Source of the DNA: G963665925 sp050596425
Lineage (GTDB): Bacteria > Bacillota > Clostridia > Peptostreptococcales > Acidaminobacteraceae
Assembly: GCF_050596425.1 (NCBI RefSeq)
Contig: NZ_CP192292.1
Coordinates: forward strand, 2,356,001-2,420,000
Direction of reading: 5' to 3'
Length of the DNA: 64,000 nt
How positions within the stretch are numbered: the first letter of the stretch is position 1; each line of letters begins with the position of its first letter. The position numbers and the translations under genes were made by a program. Below the pieces are notes generated by a model, which worked only from the letters and a program-made list of their open reading frames with translations, was not told the origin of the DNA and searched no databases. Below are positions 26,213 to 34,732 of this stretch, piece by piece.

Positions 26213-26679
26213 TGATTACTGTAAACAAGACAGAAATGAAGGATTTAAAAAATCTAAAAATATTCTTGAAGGCATATAATTTAGAAGAAACTCTTTTTAT
26301 GGATCGCCTAGATCAAACTGTGGTGATTTTAGACGGTCAAACCATACTTGGCTTCGGAGCCTTTATTATAAAAGAAGACATTGGTCTTATAGATGTGGCA
26401 CTGATTGGTGAGGAAATGCTTTGGCCAACAATGGGGGATGGTCTGATCAAGACGATGCTTAATACCCTTGATTTAAGAGGTGTAAAAAAAGCATACCTGC
26501 TTTCTGATGATGGGCATGACAAGACAATAATAAAAATAGGATTGATGAAAAGCGATCAAACAGCGGAAGATGTCTTAGCTCTGGTGGATGGTCCTTGGAT
26601 TATAAAATCACTCAATAATGTTTATGAAACTGACCTGCCTGATTTCTTTGACCATGCCTGTCATTCGGCAAAAAAATAG
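26212..26679 (+). CDS. Hypothetical protein, possible GNAT-like fold
   Basis: A 155-aa protein starting on an ATG that overlaps the rluB stop (TAATG). The middle (VVILDGQTILGFGAFIIKEDIGLIDVALI) has the alternating strand pattern of the GNAT acetyltransferase beta4-beta5 hairpin, and WPTMGDGLIKTMLNTLDLRGVKKAYLL could match the acetyl-CoA-binding helix region. No clear pyrophosphate-loop motif (R/QxxGxG/A) is seen, so an acyltransferase role is only a guess. It is translationally coupled to rluB, suggesting a ribosome- or RNA-related job. Confidence 0.65.
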   Translation: MITVNKTEMKDLKNLKIFLKAYNLEETLFMDRLDQTVVILDGQTILGFGAFIIKEDIGLIDVALIGEEMLWPTMGDGLIKTMLNTLDLRGVKKAYLLSDDGHDKTIIKIGLMKSDQTAEDVLALVDGPWIIKSLNNVYETDLPDFFDHACHSAKK

Positions 26680-26768
26680 TTTGAGTTTTACACTGGAGCA
26701 ATTTTTAGTTGAAGAAGCAAATTTATAGGCCTTATGAAAGTTGACTTAATGAGTTTTTAGGATTGAGC

Positions 26769-26875
26769 GACTTGCAAAATATCATTAAGAACCCTCGCTA
26801 AAGCATATATTGATATTAAATGATCCAATTTCTATATATGCTTTAGCGAGGCCGTGGATCTTAAATTTGCAAGTC
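26769..26875. repeat. Long imperfect inverted repeat with a perfect 18-bp core
   Basis: Outer arms GACTTGCAA (26769-26777) and TTGCAAGTC (26867-26875) pair, TTAAGA pairs with TCTTAA-like bases further in, and CCTCGCTAAAGCATATAT (26793-26810) is the exact complement of 26834-26851. The whole 107-nt unit could fold as one hairpin ending 18 nt before the mnmM start. It has no T run. It could be a leader structure, a processing signal, or a small MITE-type repeat. Confidence 0.7.
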
Positions 26876-26893
26876 CTTGAATTAGGTGTTTAC

Positions 26894-27466
26894 ATGAAAA
26901 ATAGAAGAAAATTAAAAACAGCAACTCAGATCTTTAAAATGTTGGTAGGGCCATTTGTTTTTGAAGGTATGACTGCAGTTGACTGTACAGTTGGCAATGG
27001 ACATGACACACTTTTTCTTGCTGAGGCTGCAGGGCCTGGTGGTCGCGTCTATGGTTTTGATGTTCAGGCCTCGGCCATTGAATCCACTAAGAAAAGAGTG
27101 GAAGATCATGACAATATTTCTGAAGTGACTTTATTTCATAAAGGGCATGAAAAATTAAAAGAGTGTATCCATGAAGACGTGGATATTGTGGTTTACAATT
27201 TAGGCTATCTGCCAAGACATGATAAGTCCATAACAACAATGACTGAAACAACCATTGAAAGTGTTAAACAGGCCATGTCTATTATAAAGCCAGGTGGCCT
27301 TGTAAGCATCATCGCCTATCCAGGTCATGAAGAAGGGGCCAATGAGCTGGCTGGATTATCAGAACTATTAAAAAATATTGATCAGAACAACTTTGATGTT
27401 TTAAAATCAGAATTTATAAATCAAAAGAATAGACCACCTATTCTCTTTTTAATAGAGAAAAGGTAG
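26894..27466 (+). CDS. mnmM: tRNA (mnm5s2U34) methyltransferase MnmM-like (YtqB family)
   Basis: A class I SAM methyltransferase of 190 aa. The YtqB/MnmM family does the last methylation of the wobble nucleoside mnm5s2U in Gram-positive bacteria. Seen: the SAM motif AVDCTVGNGHDTLFLAEAAG, GRVYGFDVQASAIESTKKR, and the family hallmark VYNLGYLPRHDKSITTM. ATG 26894 with AGGTG 5 nt upstream is preferred; the longer frame from 26810 begins inside the inverted repeat and adds residues foreign to the family. It fits with miaA, miaB and cca in the same window as part of a tRNA-maturation set. Confidence 0.85.
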   Translation: MKNRRKLKTATQIFKMLVGPFVFEGMTAVDCTVGNGHDTLFLAEAAGPGGRVYGFDVQASAIESTKKRVEDHDNISEVTLFHKGHEKLKECIHEDVDIVVYNLGYLPRHDKSITTMTETTIESVKQAMSIIKPGGLVSIIAYPGHEEGANELAGLSELLKNIDQNNFDVLKSEFINQKNRPPILFLIEKR

Positions 27467-27485
27467 AACGTGTTGAGGTGAGGCT

Positions 27486-28244
27486 ATGAGAATTTTACTG
27501 ACAAATGATGATGGCATTTATGCCAAAGGCTTAAGAACCCTAATAGAAAGATTGTGCAAAGAGCATGAACTTTATGTCATTGCTCCATCGGTTGAGCAAA
27601 GTGCAAAAAGTCATTCCATTACCATGCACCATCCCATAATGGTTAAAGCCGTAGATTTATATGAGAACGTTGCAGCAGCCTATGCCATTGGAGGTACACC
27701 GGCGGACTGTGTCAAGATTGCCATTGAGGAGTTGCTTGATGTTAAACCTGATATTGTTGTTTCAGGGATTAATGATGGTCCCAATTTAGGGAATGACATT
27801 ATTTATTCTGGAACTGTCGCAGCTGCTGTTGAGGGTAGCTTTTATGATGTGAACTCAGTGGCTGTTTCCTTGTCAGGCCGCAATAATACAGATTTTACAG
27901 CTGCAGCGGACTTTATTGCTGATAACCTACAGGCTTTTTCGGAAATGGACCTACCAGTAGATACTGCAATTAATGTCAATGTACCATGTATACCAGCTGA
28001 GGATATAAAGGGCACCAAAGTAACATCTGTTGGCACTCGAAAATACGCCAACACATTTGACCATAGACATACTCCAAGAGGAGAAGCGTACTACTGGCTT
28101 GCAGGTCAACCCCTTGAAGCGCAGCAGAATGGAGACTCTGATATTAAGGCTATTAAAGAAGGCTACATCAGTGTCACGCCAATTCGATTTGATTTTTCTT
28201 TTAAGGCTCTTAATAAAGACTTAGAAGATATATTCAAGAAGTAG
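27486..28244 (+). CDS. surE: 5'/3'-nucleotidase SurE
   Basis: A metal-dependent phosphatase that dephosphorylates nucleoside 5'- and 3'-monophosphates and is linked to stationary-phase survival. The 252-aa protein begins RILLTNDDGIYAKGL, with the metal-binding Asp pair. It also has VIAPSVEQSAKSHSIT, the GTPADCVKIAI segment, and SGINDGPNLGNDIIYSGTVAAA. TGAGGTGAG lies 3-4 nt upstream. It is followed by a strong terminator and a long regulatory region. Confidence 0.95.
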   Translation: MRILLTNDDGIYAKGLRTLIERLCKEHELYVIAPSVEQSAKSHSITMHHPIMVKAVDLYENVAAAYAIGGTPADCVKIAIEELLDVKPDIVVSGINDGPNLGNDIIYSGTVAAAVEGSFYDVNSVAVSLSGRNNTDFTAAADFIADNLQAFSEMDLPVDTAINVNVPCIPAEDIKGTKVTSVGTRKYANTFDHRHTPRGEAYYWLAGQPLEAQQNGDSDIKAIKEGYISVTPIRFDFSFKALNKDLEDIFKK

Positions 28245-28307
28245 AGGGAAACTATCCTCATACATGGGATTAACTTTGTGTATATTTCACAATAGAATTG
28301 GCCCTGT

Positions 28308-28747
28308 ATTGTATACAATCTAAGTTATGGCGGATAAACGCATGGTTTATCCGCCATTCTTGCTTTTTTGTGAAATTGTGTCCCGAATTTAACAGTTTCG
28401 TGAAGGATTTATCATATTCCCCTGCAAAAAAACAGTAAAAAAAACCACAAAGTCCGTTTTGCGTACAATATACCATTCTGTATACAATAAATTCCCTGTC
28501 TAATTGTATACGAAAGTATGCGTCGATAATCCTGCAATTATAAGGGCGGCATGTAATAATAGCCTATAAATGAAACCTCCAGAAGTATTGGAAAATGGAG
28601 ATTCTACCAATATGGAATGATCGGATGGATGGGGACGTGTATGGAGAAATGACATTGTATGCAATTATTCTGTTAATACAATATACGAATCTTCAAACAT
28701 ACGAGATGAAGGAGATCCTGCATAGGGAAACGTTTTCTTGTATACAT
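28308..28747. promoter_or_regulatory. Array of GTATAC-centred palindromes upstream of korDABC
   Basis: Six related dyads lie within 440 nt: ATTGTATACAAT (28308-28319, perfect), TGTATACA (28478-28485), TTGTATACGA (28504-28513), ATTGTATGCAAT (28654-28665), AATATACGAA (about 28680-28689) and TTGTATACAT (28738-28747). The last sits just upstream of the kor promoter. Such 10-12 bp dyads resemble operators of GntR-type or other dimeric repressors. The spacer (28245-28818) carries no gene that I can support, so these sites and the surE terminator are its main content. Confidence 0.6.
28327..28357 (+). terminator. Intrinsic terminator after surE
   Basis: ATGGCGGATAAAC (28327-28339) pairs with GTTTATCCGCCAT (28345-28357), with a 5-nt loop, followed by TCTTGCTTTTTTG. 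A 13-bp stem and a T-rich tail indicate efficient termination. Confidence 0.8.
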
Positions 28748-28758
28748 TGAAATATCTC

Positions 28759-28786
28759 TTGCATTATAAAATAGCTGTGCTATCAT
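28759..28786 (+). promoter_or_regulatory. Sigma-A type promoter for the kor operon
   Basis: TTGCAT at 28759-28764, a 16-nt spacer, and TATCAT at 28781-28786. The korD ribosome site AAAGGAGG follows at 28803. A GTATAC dyad at 28738-28747 lies immediately upstream, in a position that could control it. Confidence 0.55.
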
Positions 28787-28818
28787 TGAACACGAAGAAC
28801 GCAAAGGAGGTCACCATT

Positions 28819-29028
28819 TTGAGTACAAATCGTGAAAACATAGAAGTGAAACTCAACAAAGCATGGTGTAAAGGTTGCAACATTTGTGTTGCATTTTGTC
28901 CAAAACAAGTATTAGGTTTAGATTCAAACGGTAAGATTGAGATGTTGGATGCTGAGAACTGTATCAAGTGTGGTCAGTGTGAGCAAAGATGTCCTGATTT
29001 CGCAATATTCCTAGGAGGTAAAGAGTAA
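28819..29028 (+). CDS. korD: 2-oxoacid:ferredoxin oxidoreductase, ferredoxin (delta) subunit
   Basis: A small electron-transfer subunit of 69 aa with two 4Fe-4S clusters: CKGCNICVAFCP and CIKCGQCEQRCP. It passes electrons from the thiamine-diphosphate centre to ferredoxin. Start is TTG 28819, since AAAGGAGG ends 8 nt before it; the upstream in-frame codons run through the promoter. Its stop overlaps the korA ATG (TAATG). First gene of a four-gene operon. Confidence 0.92.
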   Translation: MSTNRENIEVKLNKAWCKGCNICVAFCPKQVLGLDSNGKIEMLDAENCIKCGQCEQRCPDFAIFLGGKE

Positions 29029-30164
29029 TGGCTAAGAACTTCAAACTCCTTTCAGGTAATGAGGCATGTGTAGAAGGTGCCCTGTACGCAGGCATGAAAT
29101 TCTACGGTGGTTACCCAATCACACCTTCTACAGAAATCGCAGAAAAATCTGCTGAAGAACTTCCTAAGGTAGGCGGAAAGTTTATTCAAATGGAAGATGA
29201 AATCGCTGGTATTGCAGCTGCAATTGGTGGCTCAATCGCTGGTCTGAAGTCAATGACGGCAACATCTGGCCCTGGCTTCTCATTAAAGCAAGAAAATCTT
29301 GGTTACGCTGCAATCGCAGAAATTCCACTGGTTGTTGTAAACGTTCAGCGTGGTGGCCCATCTACTGGTCTACCAACTGCACCTGCACAAGGTGACGTTA
29401 TGCAAGCAATGTGGGGAACGCATGGTGATCATCCGGTGATCGCTGTATCTCCAATGAGTGTTACAGAAACATTCACTGAGACTGTACGTGCATTTAACCT
29501 TGCGGAAAAATACCGTACACCTGTTATTGTACTGACTGACGAAGTTGTTGGTCACATGAGAGAGAAACTTGAAATTCCTGCTCCAGGCGAGCTAGAAGTT
29601 TATGATAGAATTCGTCCGGAAGCTGACGACAAAGATTACTTGGCTTACAAAGTAGAAGAAGGCGACCTGGTTCCAAAAATGGCAGCTTTCGGCTCTGGCC
29701 ACCGTTATCACATCACGGGTCTTTTCCATGATGAAACTGGCTTCCCGTCAAACAGCACTGCAAATGCAGAAGTTATGCTGGACAGAATGATGAGAAAAGT
29801 CTCTGATAACCTTGATGATATTCTTTCACTAGAAGAATTCATGACAGAAGATGCTGAGCACCTAATCATTTCTTACGGTTCGACTGCACGTGCAGCGAAG
29901 TCTGCAGTGAAGACACTTAGAGCAGAGGGTGTTAAGGTTGGTCTTCTAAGACCTATCACAATTTGGCCTTACCCAGCTGAAAGAACGATTGAACTTGCTA
30001 AGCAAGTGAAGTCTATTACAGTTGCTGAAATGAATCTAGGTCAGCTTAAACTGGAAGTAGAACGTGTCGTTAAGAGCGAAGCTCCTGTACAGCTTTCTGG
30101 TAAAGCGAATGGTGAAGTTCTAACTCCAAGCGATATCATAGCGAAAGTTAAGGAGGCTCTATAA
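29028..30164 (+). CDS. korA: 2-oxoacid:ferredoxin oxidoreductase, alpha subunit
   Basis: A 378-aa subunit of the 2-oxoglutarate/branched-chain 2-oxoacid ferredoxin oxidoreductase family, which oxidatively decarboxylates a 2-oxoacid with CoA to acyl-CoA, CO2 and reduced ferredoxin. Seen: GNEACVEGALYAGMKFYGGYPITPSTEIAE, QMEDEIAGIAAAIGGSIAG, and TATSGPGFSLKQENLGYAA, all KorA signatures. The overlap with korD and the one-base overlap with korB show tight coupling. Whether the substrate is 2-oxoglutarate, a branched-chain oxoacid or an aromatic one cannot be told by eye. Confidence 0.94.
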   Translation: MAKNFKLLSGNEACVEGALYAGMKFYGGYPITPSTEIAEKSAEELPKVGGKFIQMEDEIAGIAAAIGGSIAGLKSMTATSGPGFSLKQENLGYAAIAEIPLVVVNVQRGGPSTGLPTAPAQGDVMQAMWGTHGDHPVIAVSPMSVTETFTETVRAFNLAEKYRTPVIVLTDEVVGHMREKLEIPAPGELEVYDRIRPEADDKDYLAYKVEEGDLVPKMAAFGSGHRYHITGLFHDETGFPSNSTANAEVMLDRMMRKVSDNLDDILSLEEFMTEDAEHLIISYGSTARAAKSAVKTLRAEGVKVGLLRPITIWPYPAERTIELAKQVKSITVAEMNLGQLKLEVERVVKSEAPVQLSGKANGEVLTPSDIIAKVKEAL

Positions 30165-30985
30165 TGAATAATCCTATTACAGAAAAATTATTCCGTATGG
30201 ATCGCCTACCACATATCTGGTGTCCAGGCTGTGGTCATGGTATAATTATGGGAGCACTAGCACGTACGATTGACAAGCTAGGCTATAAAAAAGATGATGT
30301 GTGCATCGTTTCAGGTATTGGTTGTTCTTCAAGAGCGCCTGGTTACCTTGATTTCAACACACTACACACGACTCATGGTCGTGCACTTGCATTCGCAACT
30401 GGCGTGAAACTTGCCAATCCTGATCTGAAAGTTATTGTCATCTCAGGGGATGGTGATGCTTCTGCAATTGGTGGTAACCACCTAATTCACGCTGCGCGTC
30501 GTAATATTGATATCACTACAATTGTTTTTAACAACAACATTTATGGTATGACTGGCGGACAATACTCGCCGACAACTCCAACAAATGATTTCGGTACAAC
30601 GGCACCTCATGGTAACATTGACAAGCCGTTTGACATTGCAAACCTAGCTGCAAGCGCTGGAGCGACATATGCTGCACGTGGAACTGCGTTCCATGTGACA
30701 CAGCTTGAAAAGCTTTTTGAAAAGGCTCTTGAGCACACAGGTTTCTCTATGGTTGAAACTATCAGTACGTGCCCGACTTACTATGGACGTAAGAACAAAA
30801 AAGGTTCTGCTCCAAACATGCTAAAGTTCCTAAAAGATAACTTTATTGATGTTAAGGTTGCAGAAAAACTTCCAGAAGAGAAGAAAGCTGGAAAGTTCCT
30901 AATGGGCGAGTTCAAGTGCGAAGAAGCACCTGAATACACTGCACAGTACCAGAAGATCATCGATCGTTTTGCGGAGGAGAAATAA
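30164..30985 (+). CDS. korB: 2-oxoacid:ferredoxin oxidoreductase, beta (ThDP-binding) subunit
   Basis: The 273-aa catalytic subunit that holds thiamine diphosphate. Seen: WCPGCGHGIIMGAL near residue 19, GIGCSSRAPGYLDFNTLHTT, and the ThDP/Mg motif VISGDGDASAIGGNHLIHAA..VFNNNIYGMTGGQYSPTTP. It pairs with korA to form the active site. Codon choice in this operon looks more polished than in its neighbours (many C-ending codons), consistent with strong expression, which is an impression and not a computed value. Confidence 0.95.
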   Translation: MNNPITEKLFRMDRLPHIWCPGCGHGIIMGALARTIDKLGYKKDDVCIVSGIGCSSRAPGYLDFNTLHTTHGRALAFATGVKLANPDLKVIVISGDGDASAIGGNHLIHAARRNIDITTIVFNNNIYGMTGGQYSPTTPTNDFGTTAPHGNIDKPFDIANLAASAGATYAARGTAFHVTQLEKLFEKALEHTGFSMVETISTCPTYYGRKNKKGSAPNMLKFLKDNFIDVKVAEKLPEEKKAGKFLMGEFKCEEAPEYTAQYQKIIDRFAEEK

Positions 30986-30986
30986 T

Positions 30987-31523
30987 ATGAATCATGTTGA
31001 AATGAGACTCTCTGGATCGGGTGGACAAGGTTTAATCCTTGCTGGTATCATTCTTGCTGAAGCGGCACTACTTGACGGTAAGAATGCTATTCAATCTCAA
31101 TCATACGGTCCCGAAGCACGTGGTGGTGCAAGTAAAGCTGAAGTAATCATCAGCGATGCAGATATTGATTTCCCAAAAGTTCAGTCGCCAGATCTTATCC
31201 TGGCGTTGACTCAAGTTGCTAGCGACAAGTACATTGAAGAAATTAAGGAAGAGGGCATGGTTGTGGTTGATGAATCAATCATCTTGCCTGAAGGTCTTAA
31301 AGCTAAAAAAATTGTACAAGTTCCAATCATGCAGACGGCTGCTGAAAAAGTAGGCAAGTCTATTGTTGCGAACATTGTTGCACTTGGTCTAATTGCAGGT
31401 CTTACAAACTGCGCTTCAAAAGAAAGTGTAGAAAAGGCTGTTCTTAGCCGAGTTCCAAAAGGCACTGAAGACTTGAATAAGTCAGCGCTTGAGGAAGGTT
31501 ATCGTTTAGCGGCGGCTCAATAA
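30987..31523 (+). CDS. korC: 2-oxoacid:ferredoxin oxidoreductase, gamma subunit
   Basis: A 178-aa gamma subunit with the family start EMRLSGSGGQGLILAGIILAEAA, a middle PEARGGASKAEVIISD, and QSPDLILALTQVASDKY. Together with korD, korA and korB it completes the four-polypeptide enzyme. ATG 30987 has GGAGGAG 5 nt upstream, inside the end of korB; the in-frame codons further up belong to korB. Confidence 0.94.
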   Translation: MNHVEMRLSGSGGQGLILAGIILAEAALLDGKNAIQSQSYGPEARGGASKAEVIISDADIDFPKVQSPDLILALTQVASDKYIEEIKEEGMVVVDESIILPEGLKAKKIVQVPIMQTAAEKVGKSIVANIVALGLIAGLTNCASKESVEKAVLSRVPKGTEDLNKSALEEGYRLAAAQ

Positions 31524-31543
31524 AATTCAAGGAGCTATGCATA

Positions 31544-32407
31544 ATGACGGATCCGAATAACGATTTGCTAAAGCGTATTGAAGGCAATTACTTCAAACTC
31601 AGCAAGGGACAAAAGCGTATTGCTGACTACATTTTCCAAAACTATGACAAAGTTGCATTTATGACAGCGTCAACCCTAGGAGACATTGTAGGCGTCTCTG
31701 AGTCAACTGTTGTTAGATTTGCCAATGCTCTTGGATATGATGGATACCCGAAGCTGCAAAAAGGGCTTCAGGAATCAATTAAAACCAAGCTGACAACGGT
31801 ACAGCGTTTCGAAATGTCGAAAGACCTCGATATTGAGGAGAGTACACTCAAAAAAATCATGAACTCGGATATTGATAATATTCGAAAGACTCTTGAGATG
31901 ATTGAAGAACAAACGATTCAAAAGATTGTCAGTTCTATTCATGACTCTAAAAAAGTATTTGTAATCGGTAACAGAAGTTCTTCAGTGATCGCAAACTACC
32001 TGGGTTTTTATCTCAACTTCATCGTTGATGATGTGCATGTTATACCTGCGGGACCCAATGAGGCGTTTGACCAACTGATAAATATTTCAGAAGAGGATTC
32101 ACTTATCGTGATTTCTTTCCCAAGATATTCAAAAAAGACTTTTGATGTCGTGAATTTTGCTAAAAGTCAAGGTGCAACCATTATTGGACTGACTGATTCA
32201 GCCATGTCTCCACTCTCACCGATGGTGGACCACTGTCTGTTTGCGAAATACAACATGAATACTTTTATAGACTCGCTGGTCGCTCCAATGAGCTTGATTA
32301 ATGCGCTCATAATTGCGCTTAGTATTAATGAGAAGGATCGCGTTGAGGAAAAGTTCCAAAAACTCGAAACAATTTGGGACGAATATAAGGTCTACAACCC
32401 TAAATAA
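31544..32407 (+). CDS. MurR/RpiR family transcriptional regulator
   Basis: A 287-aa regulator with the N-terminal RpiR-type helix-turn-helix (residues 10-80, LSKGQKRIADYIFQNYDKVAF, GVSESTVVRFANALGYDGYP) and a C-terminal SIS sugar-phosphate-binding domain (about 120-260, VFVIGNRSSSVIANYL, LIVISFPRYSKKTFDVVNFA). It lies 20 nt after korC and reads as the last gene of the kor operon, so it may control that operon in response to a phosphosugar or related ligand. This link is inference. A hairpin follows at 32418. Confidence 0.9.
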   Translation: MTDPNNDLLKRIEGNYFKLSKGQKRIADYIFQNYDKVAFMTASTLGDIVGVSESTVVRFANALGYDGYPKLQKGLQESIKTKLTTVQRFEMSKDLDIEESTLKKIMNSDIDNIRKTLEMIEEQTIQKIVSSIHDSKKVFVIGNRSSSVIANYLGFYLNFIVDDVHVIPAGPNEAFDQLINISEEDSLIVISFPRYSKKTFDVVNFAKSQGATIIGLTDSAMSPLSPMVDHCLFAKYNMNTFIDSLVAPMSLINALIIALSINEKDRVEEKFQKLETIWDEYKVYNPK

Positions 32408-32417
32408 TCTTTAAATG

Positions 32418-32449
32418 AGCCTGTGTTTACTTGAATGTAGACACAGGCT
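32418..32449 (+). terminator. Hairpin terminator after the RpiR gene
   Basis: AGCCTGTGT (32418-32426) pairs with ACACAGGCT (32441-32449), with a 14-nt loop, followed by TTTCAG. The stem is firm but the T run is short. It closes the kor operon. Confidence 0.6.
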
Positions 32450-32485
32450 TTCAGATTGCAAAACGACATATATGTTGCATAGAAC

Positions 32486-32514
32486 TTGTTAAGTGGAGCG
32501 AATTAGTTTATAAT
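32486..32514 (+). promoter_or_regulatory. Sigma-A type promoter for cmk
   Basis: TTGTTA at 32486-32491, a 17-nt spacer, and TATAAT at 32509-32514. It predicts a leader of about 115 nt before cmk and drives the overlapping cmk-plsC-ispH genes. Confidence 0.75.
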
Positions 32515-32636
32515 TTGGTTTGGCAATTGAGCAAATTTCACGCTTGCCAGAAACATATTTCTGTAAGTGGATATATGCCAAGTTGCAATGAGTCTATGCC
32601 ACTTTATGATGGCATTCATATAATGGAGGTTAGGGA

Positions 32637-33290
32637 ATGCAAATTGCAGTAGACGGACCAGCGGGATCCGGAAAAAGCACAATTGCAAAATTGATTGCTA
32701 AAAGAAAAAATATTACTTACTTAGACACGGGTGCCATGTACAGAGCTGTTACTTTAAAAGTTCTTGATCTTGGTATCGCTTTTGATGATGAAGAAGCTAT
32801 TAAAGCCATGCTTAAAGACATAAAAATTGGATTTAAAGGCAATAACCTTCTTCTTAATGAAGTGGATGTCAGTGAAGAAATAAGACAGCAGCGTATTAAT
32901 GACAATGTTTCAGCTGTAGCGGCACTGGGCTTTGTCAGAAAAGATATGGTGCGTAGACAAAAAGAAATTGCCTCTAACCAGTCTATAATAATGGACGGTA
33001 GAGATATAGGGACAAAAGTGCTACCAAGCGCGGAAGTCAAAATATATCTAACGGCTTCTATAGAAGAACGGGCAGAAAGACGCTACAAGGAAATGAAAGA
33101 AAAAGGCATTAAGGTGTCCTTTGAAGAGATATGTGAATCCATTGCTGAAAGAGATAGACTGGATATGACCCGGACGGAGTCCCCGCTTGTAAAAGCAGAC
33201 GATGCTGTGGAAATTGACACAACAGGTATCTCTATAAATGAAGTGGTTGACCTTGTTATAAAAGAAATGGATAAGGTTGGGGTTTGTTAA
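32637..33290 (+). CDS. cmk: Cytidylate kinase
   Basis: Phosphorylates CMP and dCMP to the diphosphates using ATP. The 217-aa protein begins MQIAVDGPAGSGKSTIAKLIA (P-loop), followed by YLDTGAMYRAVTL, the DGRDIGTKVLP segment and a LID region with RRYKEMKEKG and ERDRLDMTRTESPL. GGAGGTTAGGG lies upstream. Its stop overlaps the plsC ATG (TAATG). The order cmk-plsC-ispH-rpsA is common in clostridia. Confidence 0.96.
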   Translation: MQIAVDGPAGSGKSTIAKLIAKRKNITYLDTGAMYRAVTLKVLDLGIAFDDEEAIKAMLKDIKIGFKGNNLLLNEVDVSEEIRQQRINDNVSAVAALGFVRKDMVRRQKEIASNQSIIMDGRDIGTKVLPSAEVKIYLTASIEERAERRYKEMKEKGIKVSFEEICESIAERDRLDMTRTESPLVKADDAVEIDTTGISINEVVDLVIKEMDKVGVC

Positions 33291-33892
33291 TGAGGTATAT
33301 AATCAAATTCATTATAAAACTTTATTATATTGTTTTTTTCAGGGTAGAAGTGAGGGGCATAGAAAACTGGAATACTGGTGAGGCCAAGGTGGTATGTTCC
33401 AATCACATTAGTCAACATGACCCAGTTGTTATTGGCTCCTATATTCCTGAAATGATTCGTTTTATGGCAAAGCACACTTTATTTAAACACTGGTATGCAG
33501 ATAAGTTTTTAAGGTATGCAGGTGGCTTTCCTGTCAATAGAGATGTGAATGATCTAGGCGCTGTAAAGACGGCTCTGAAAGCCTTAAAAGGCGGAGAGAG
33601 TGTTCTTATATTTGCAGAGGGCACACGCAATATGACTAAAAAACCACTGGAGGCCAAAGCAGGTGCAGCTATGATTGCAGCTAAATCAAAGGTGCCAATA
33701 CAGCCTGTAACTGTGGATTCCACATATAAACTTTTTTCAAAAATAATTATAACGATACATCCTGTTGTAGATCTTTCGCAGTACTATGGACAAAGACTCA
33801 GCAATGAAGCCTATCAAGAGATTGCTCAAGGAATAATAAATGACATTTATAAAGATGTTACCTTGTATTATACGAAAGAGGGACTTCAATGA
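33290..33892 (+). CDS. plsC: 1-acyl-sn-glycerol-3-phosphate acyltransferase
   Basis: Makes phosphatidic acid from lysophosphatidic acid at the membrane. The 200-aa protein has an N-terminal hydrophobic segment (IIKFIIKLYYIVFF), the catalytic HxxxxD motif in SNHISQHDPVVIG, and the acceptor-binding FAEGTRN. ATG 33290 shares bases with the cmk stop; the TTG at 33284 lies before it and has no ribosome site. It overlaps ispH by 4 nt (ATGA). Confidence 0.92.
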   Translation: MRYIIKFIIKLYYIVFFRVEVRGIENWNTGEAKVVCSNHISQHDPVVIGSYIPEMIRFMAKHTLFKHWYADKFLRYAGGFPVNRDVNDLGAVKTALKALKGGESVLIFAEGTRNMTKKPLEAKAGAAMIAAKSKVPIQPVTVDSTYKLFSKIIITIHPVVDLSQYYGQRLSNEAYQEIAQGIINDIYKDVTLYYTKEGLQ

Positions 33893-34719
33893 AAATAGAG
33901 GTTGCAACCCATGCTGGTTTCTGTTATGGTGTAGAGCGAGCCATAAATATTACAAAAGAAGCGAATGAATCTGAGAATAAAATATACACTTATGGACCAC
34001 TGATTCACAATGCCCAGGTTGTTGAAAAACTTGAAGCAGAAGGTATTAGAGCAGTAGATAATATAAACCATGCAAACGATGGAAAACTCATTGTAAGATC
34101 ACATGGTGCGTCTGAATCAGTTTTCATCGAAGCAGATGAGAAGAAGATCGATATTATTGATGCAACTTGTCCATTTGTAAAAAAAATTCAAGATAAAGTT
34201 CGTGATTATTACGATAATGGTTATGGTATAATAATTATTGGTGACAAAAAACATCCTGAAGTTATAGGCATTAATGGTTGGTGCAAAAATTCTGCCATGA
34301 TTGTTAATTCACTCGAGGATGCTAAAAATATTAAAGACAATGGTCCAACATGTATGGTCGTACAGACCACGTTCCGCTATGAAATATACGAAGAGATATT
34401 AAAAGTGGCTCAAGCTAAAATAAAAGATCTCGTCGCTTTCAATACGATATGCGCGGCAACGTCTAAACGTCAAACTGCAGCACTGGATTTGGCCCGACGC
34501 GTTGATGCTATGATCGTAATAGGCGGTAAACACAGTTCAAACACCGTCAAGCTCGCACAAATATGTGAGCAAGTTTGCAAAAAAACCTATCATATTCAAA
34601 CTTATTTAGATTTAAGGGTGACTGAACTCGAAAAATGTGATAGTATAGGAATAACGGCTGGTGCGTCGACACCTAATTGGATTATTGATGAAATTATTAA
34701 TAAATTGGAAGAAGCTTAG
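33889..34719 (+). CDS. ispH: 4-hydroxy-3-methylbut-2-enyl diphosphate reductase
   Basis: The last MEP-pathway step: an iron-sulfur enzyme that reduces HMBPP to IPP and DMAPP. The 276-aa protein has THAGFCYGVERAI with the first cluster Cys, IDATCPFVKKIQDKV with the second, and FNTICAATSKRQTAALDLA with the third, plus SHGAS, GDKKHPEV and the late TAGASTPNWIIDEII. In many clostridia IspH is fused to ribosomal protein S1; here the two are separate genes 109 nt apart. With ispA and dxs, three isoprenoid genes fall in this window. Confidence 0.96.
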   Translation: MKIEVATHAGFCYGVERAINITKEANESENKIYTYGPLIHNAQVVEKLEAEGIRAVDNINHANDGKLIVRSHGASESVFIEADEKKIDIIDATCPFVKKIQDKVRDYYDNGYGIIIIGDKKHPEVIGINGWCKNSAMIVNSLEDAKNIKDNGPTCMVVQTTFRYEIYEEILKVAQAKIKDLVAFNTICAATSKRQTAALDLARRVDAMIVIGGKHSSNTVKLAQICEQVCKKTYHIQTYLDLRVTELEKCDSIGITAGASTPNWIIDEIINKLEEA

Positions 34720-34732
34720 GCGGATTCCACCC

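Noticed and set aside
28270..28476. Minus-strand 68-aa frame after surE
   Set aside because: It runs across the surE terminator and an operator palindrome, with no start signal.
32431..32652. Short + strand frame of 73 aa between the RpiR gene and cmk
   Set aside because: It spans a terminator hairpin and the cmk promoter and lacks a ribosome site.
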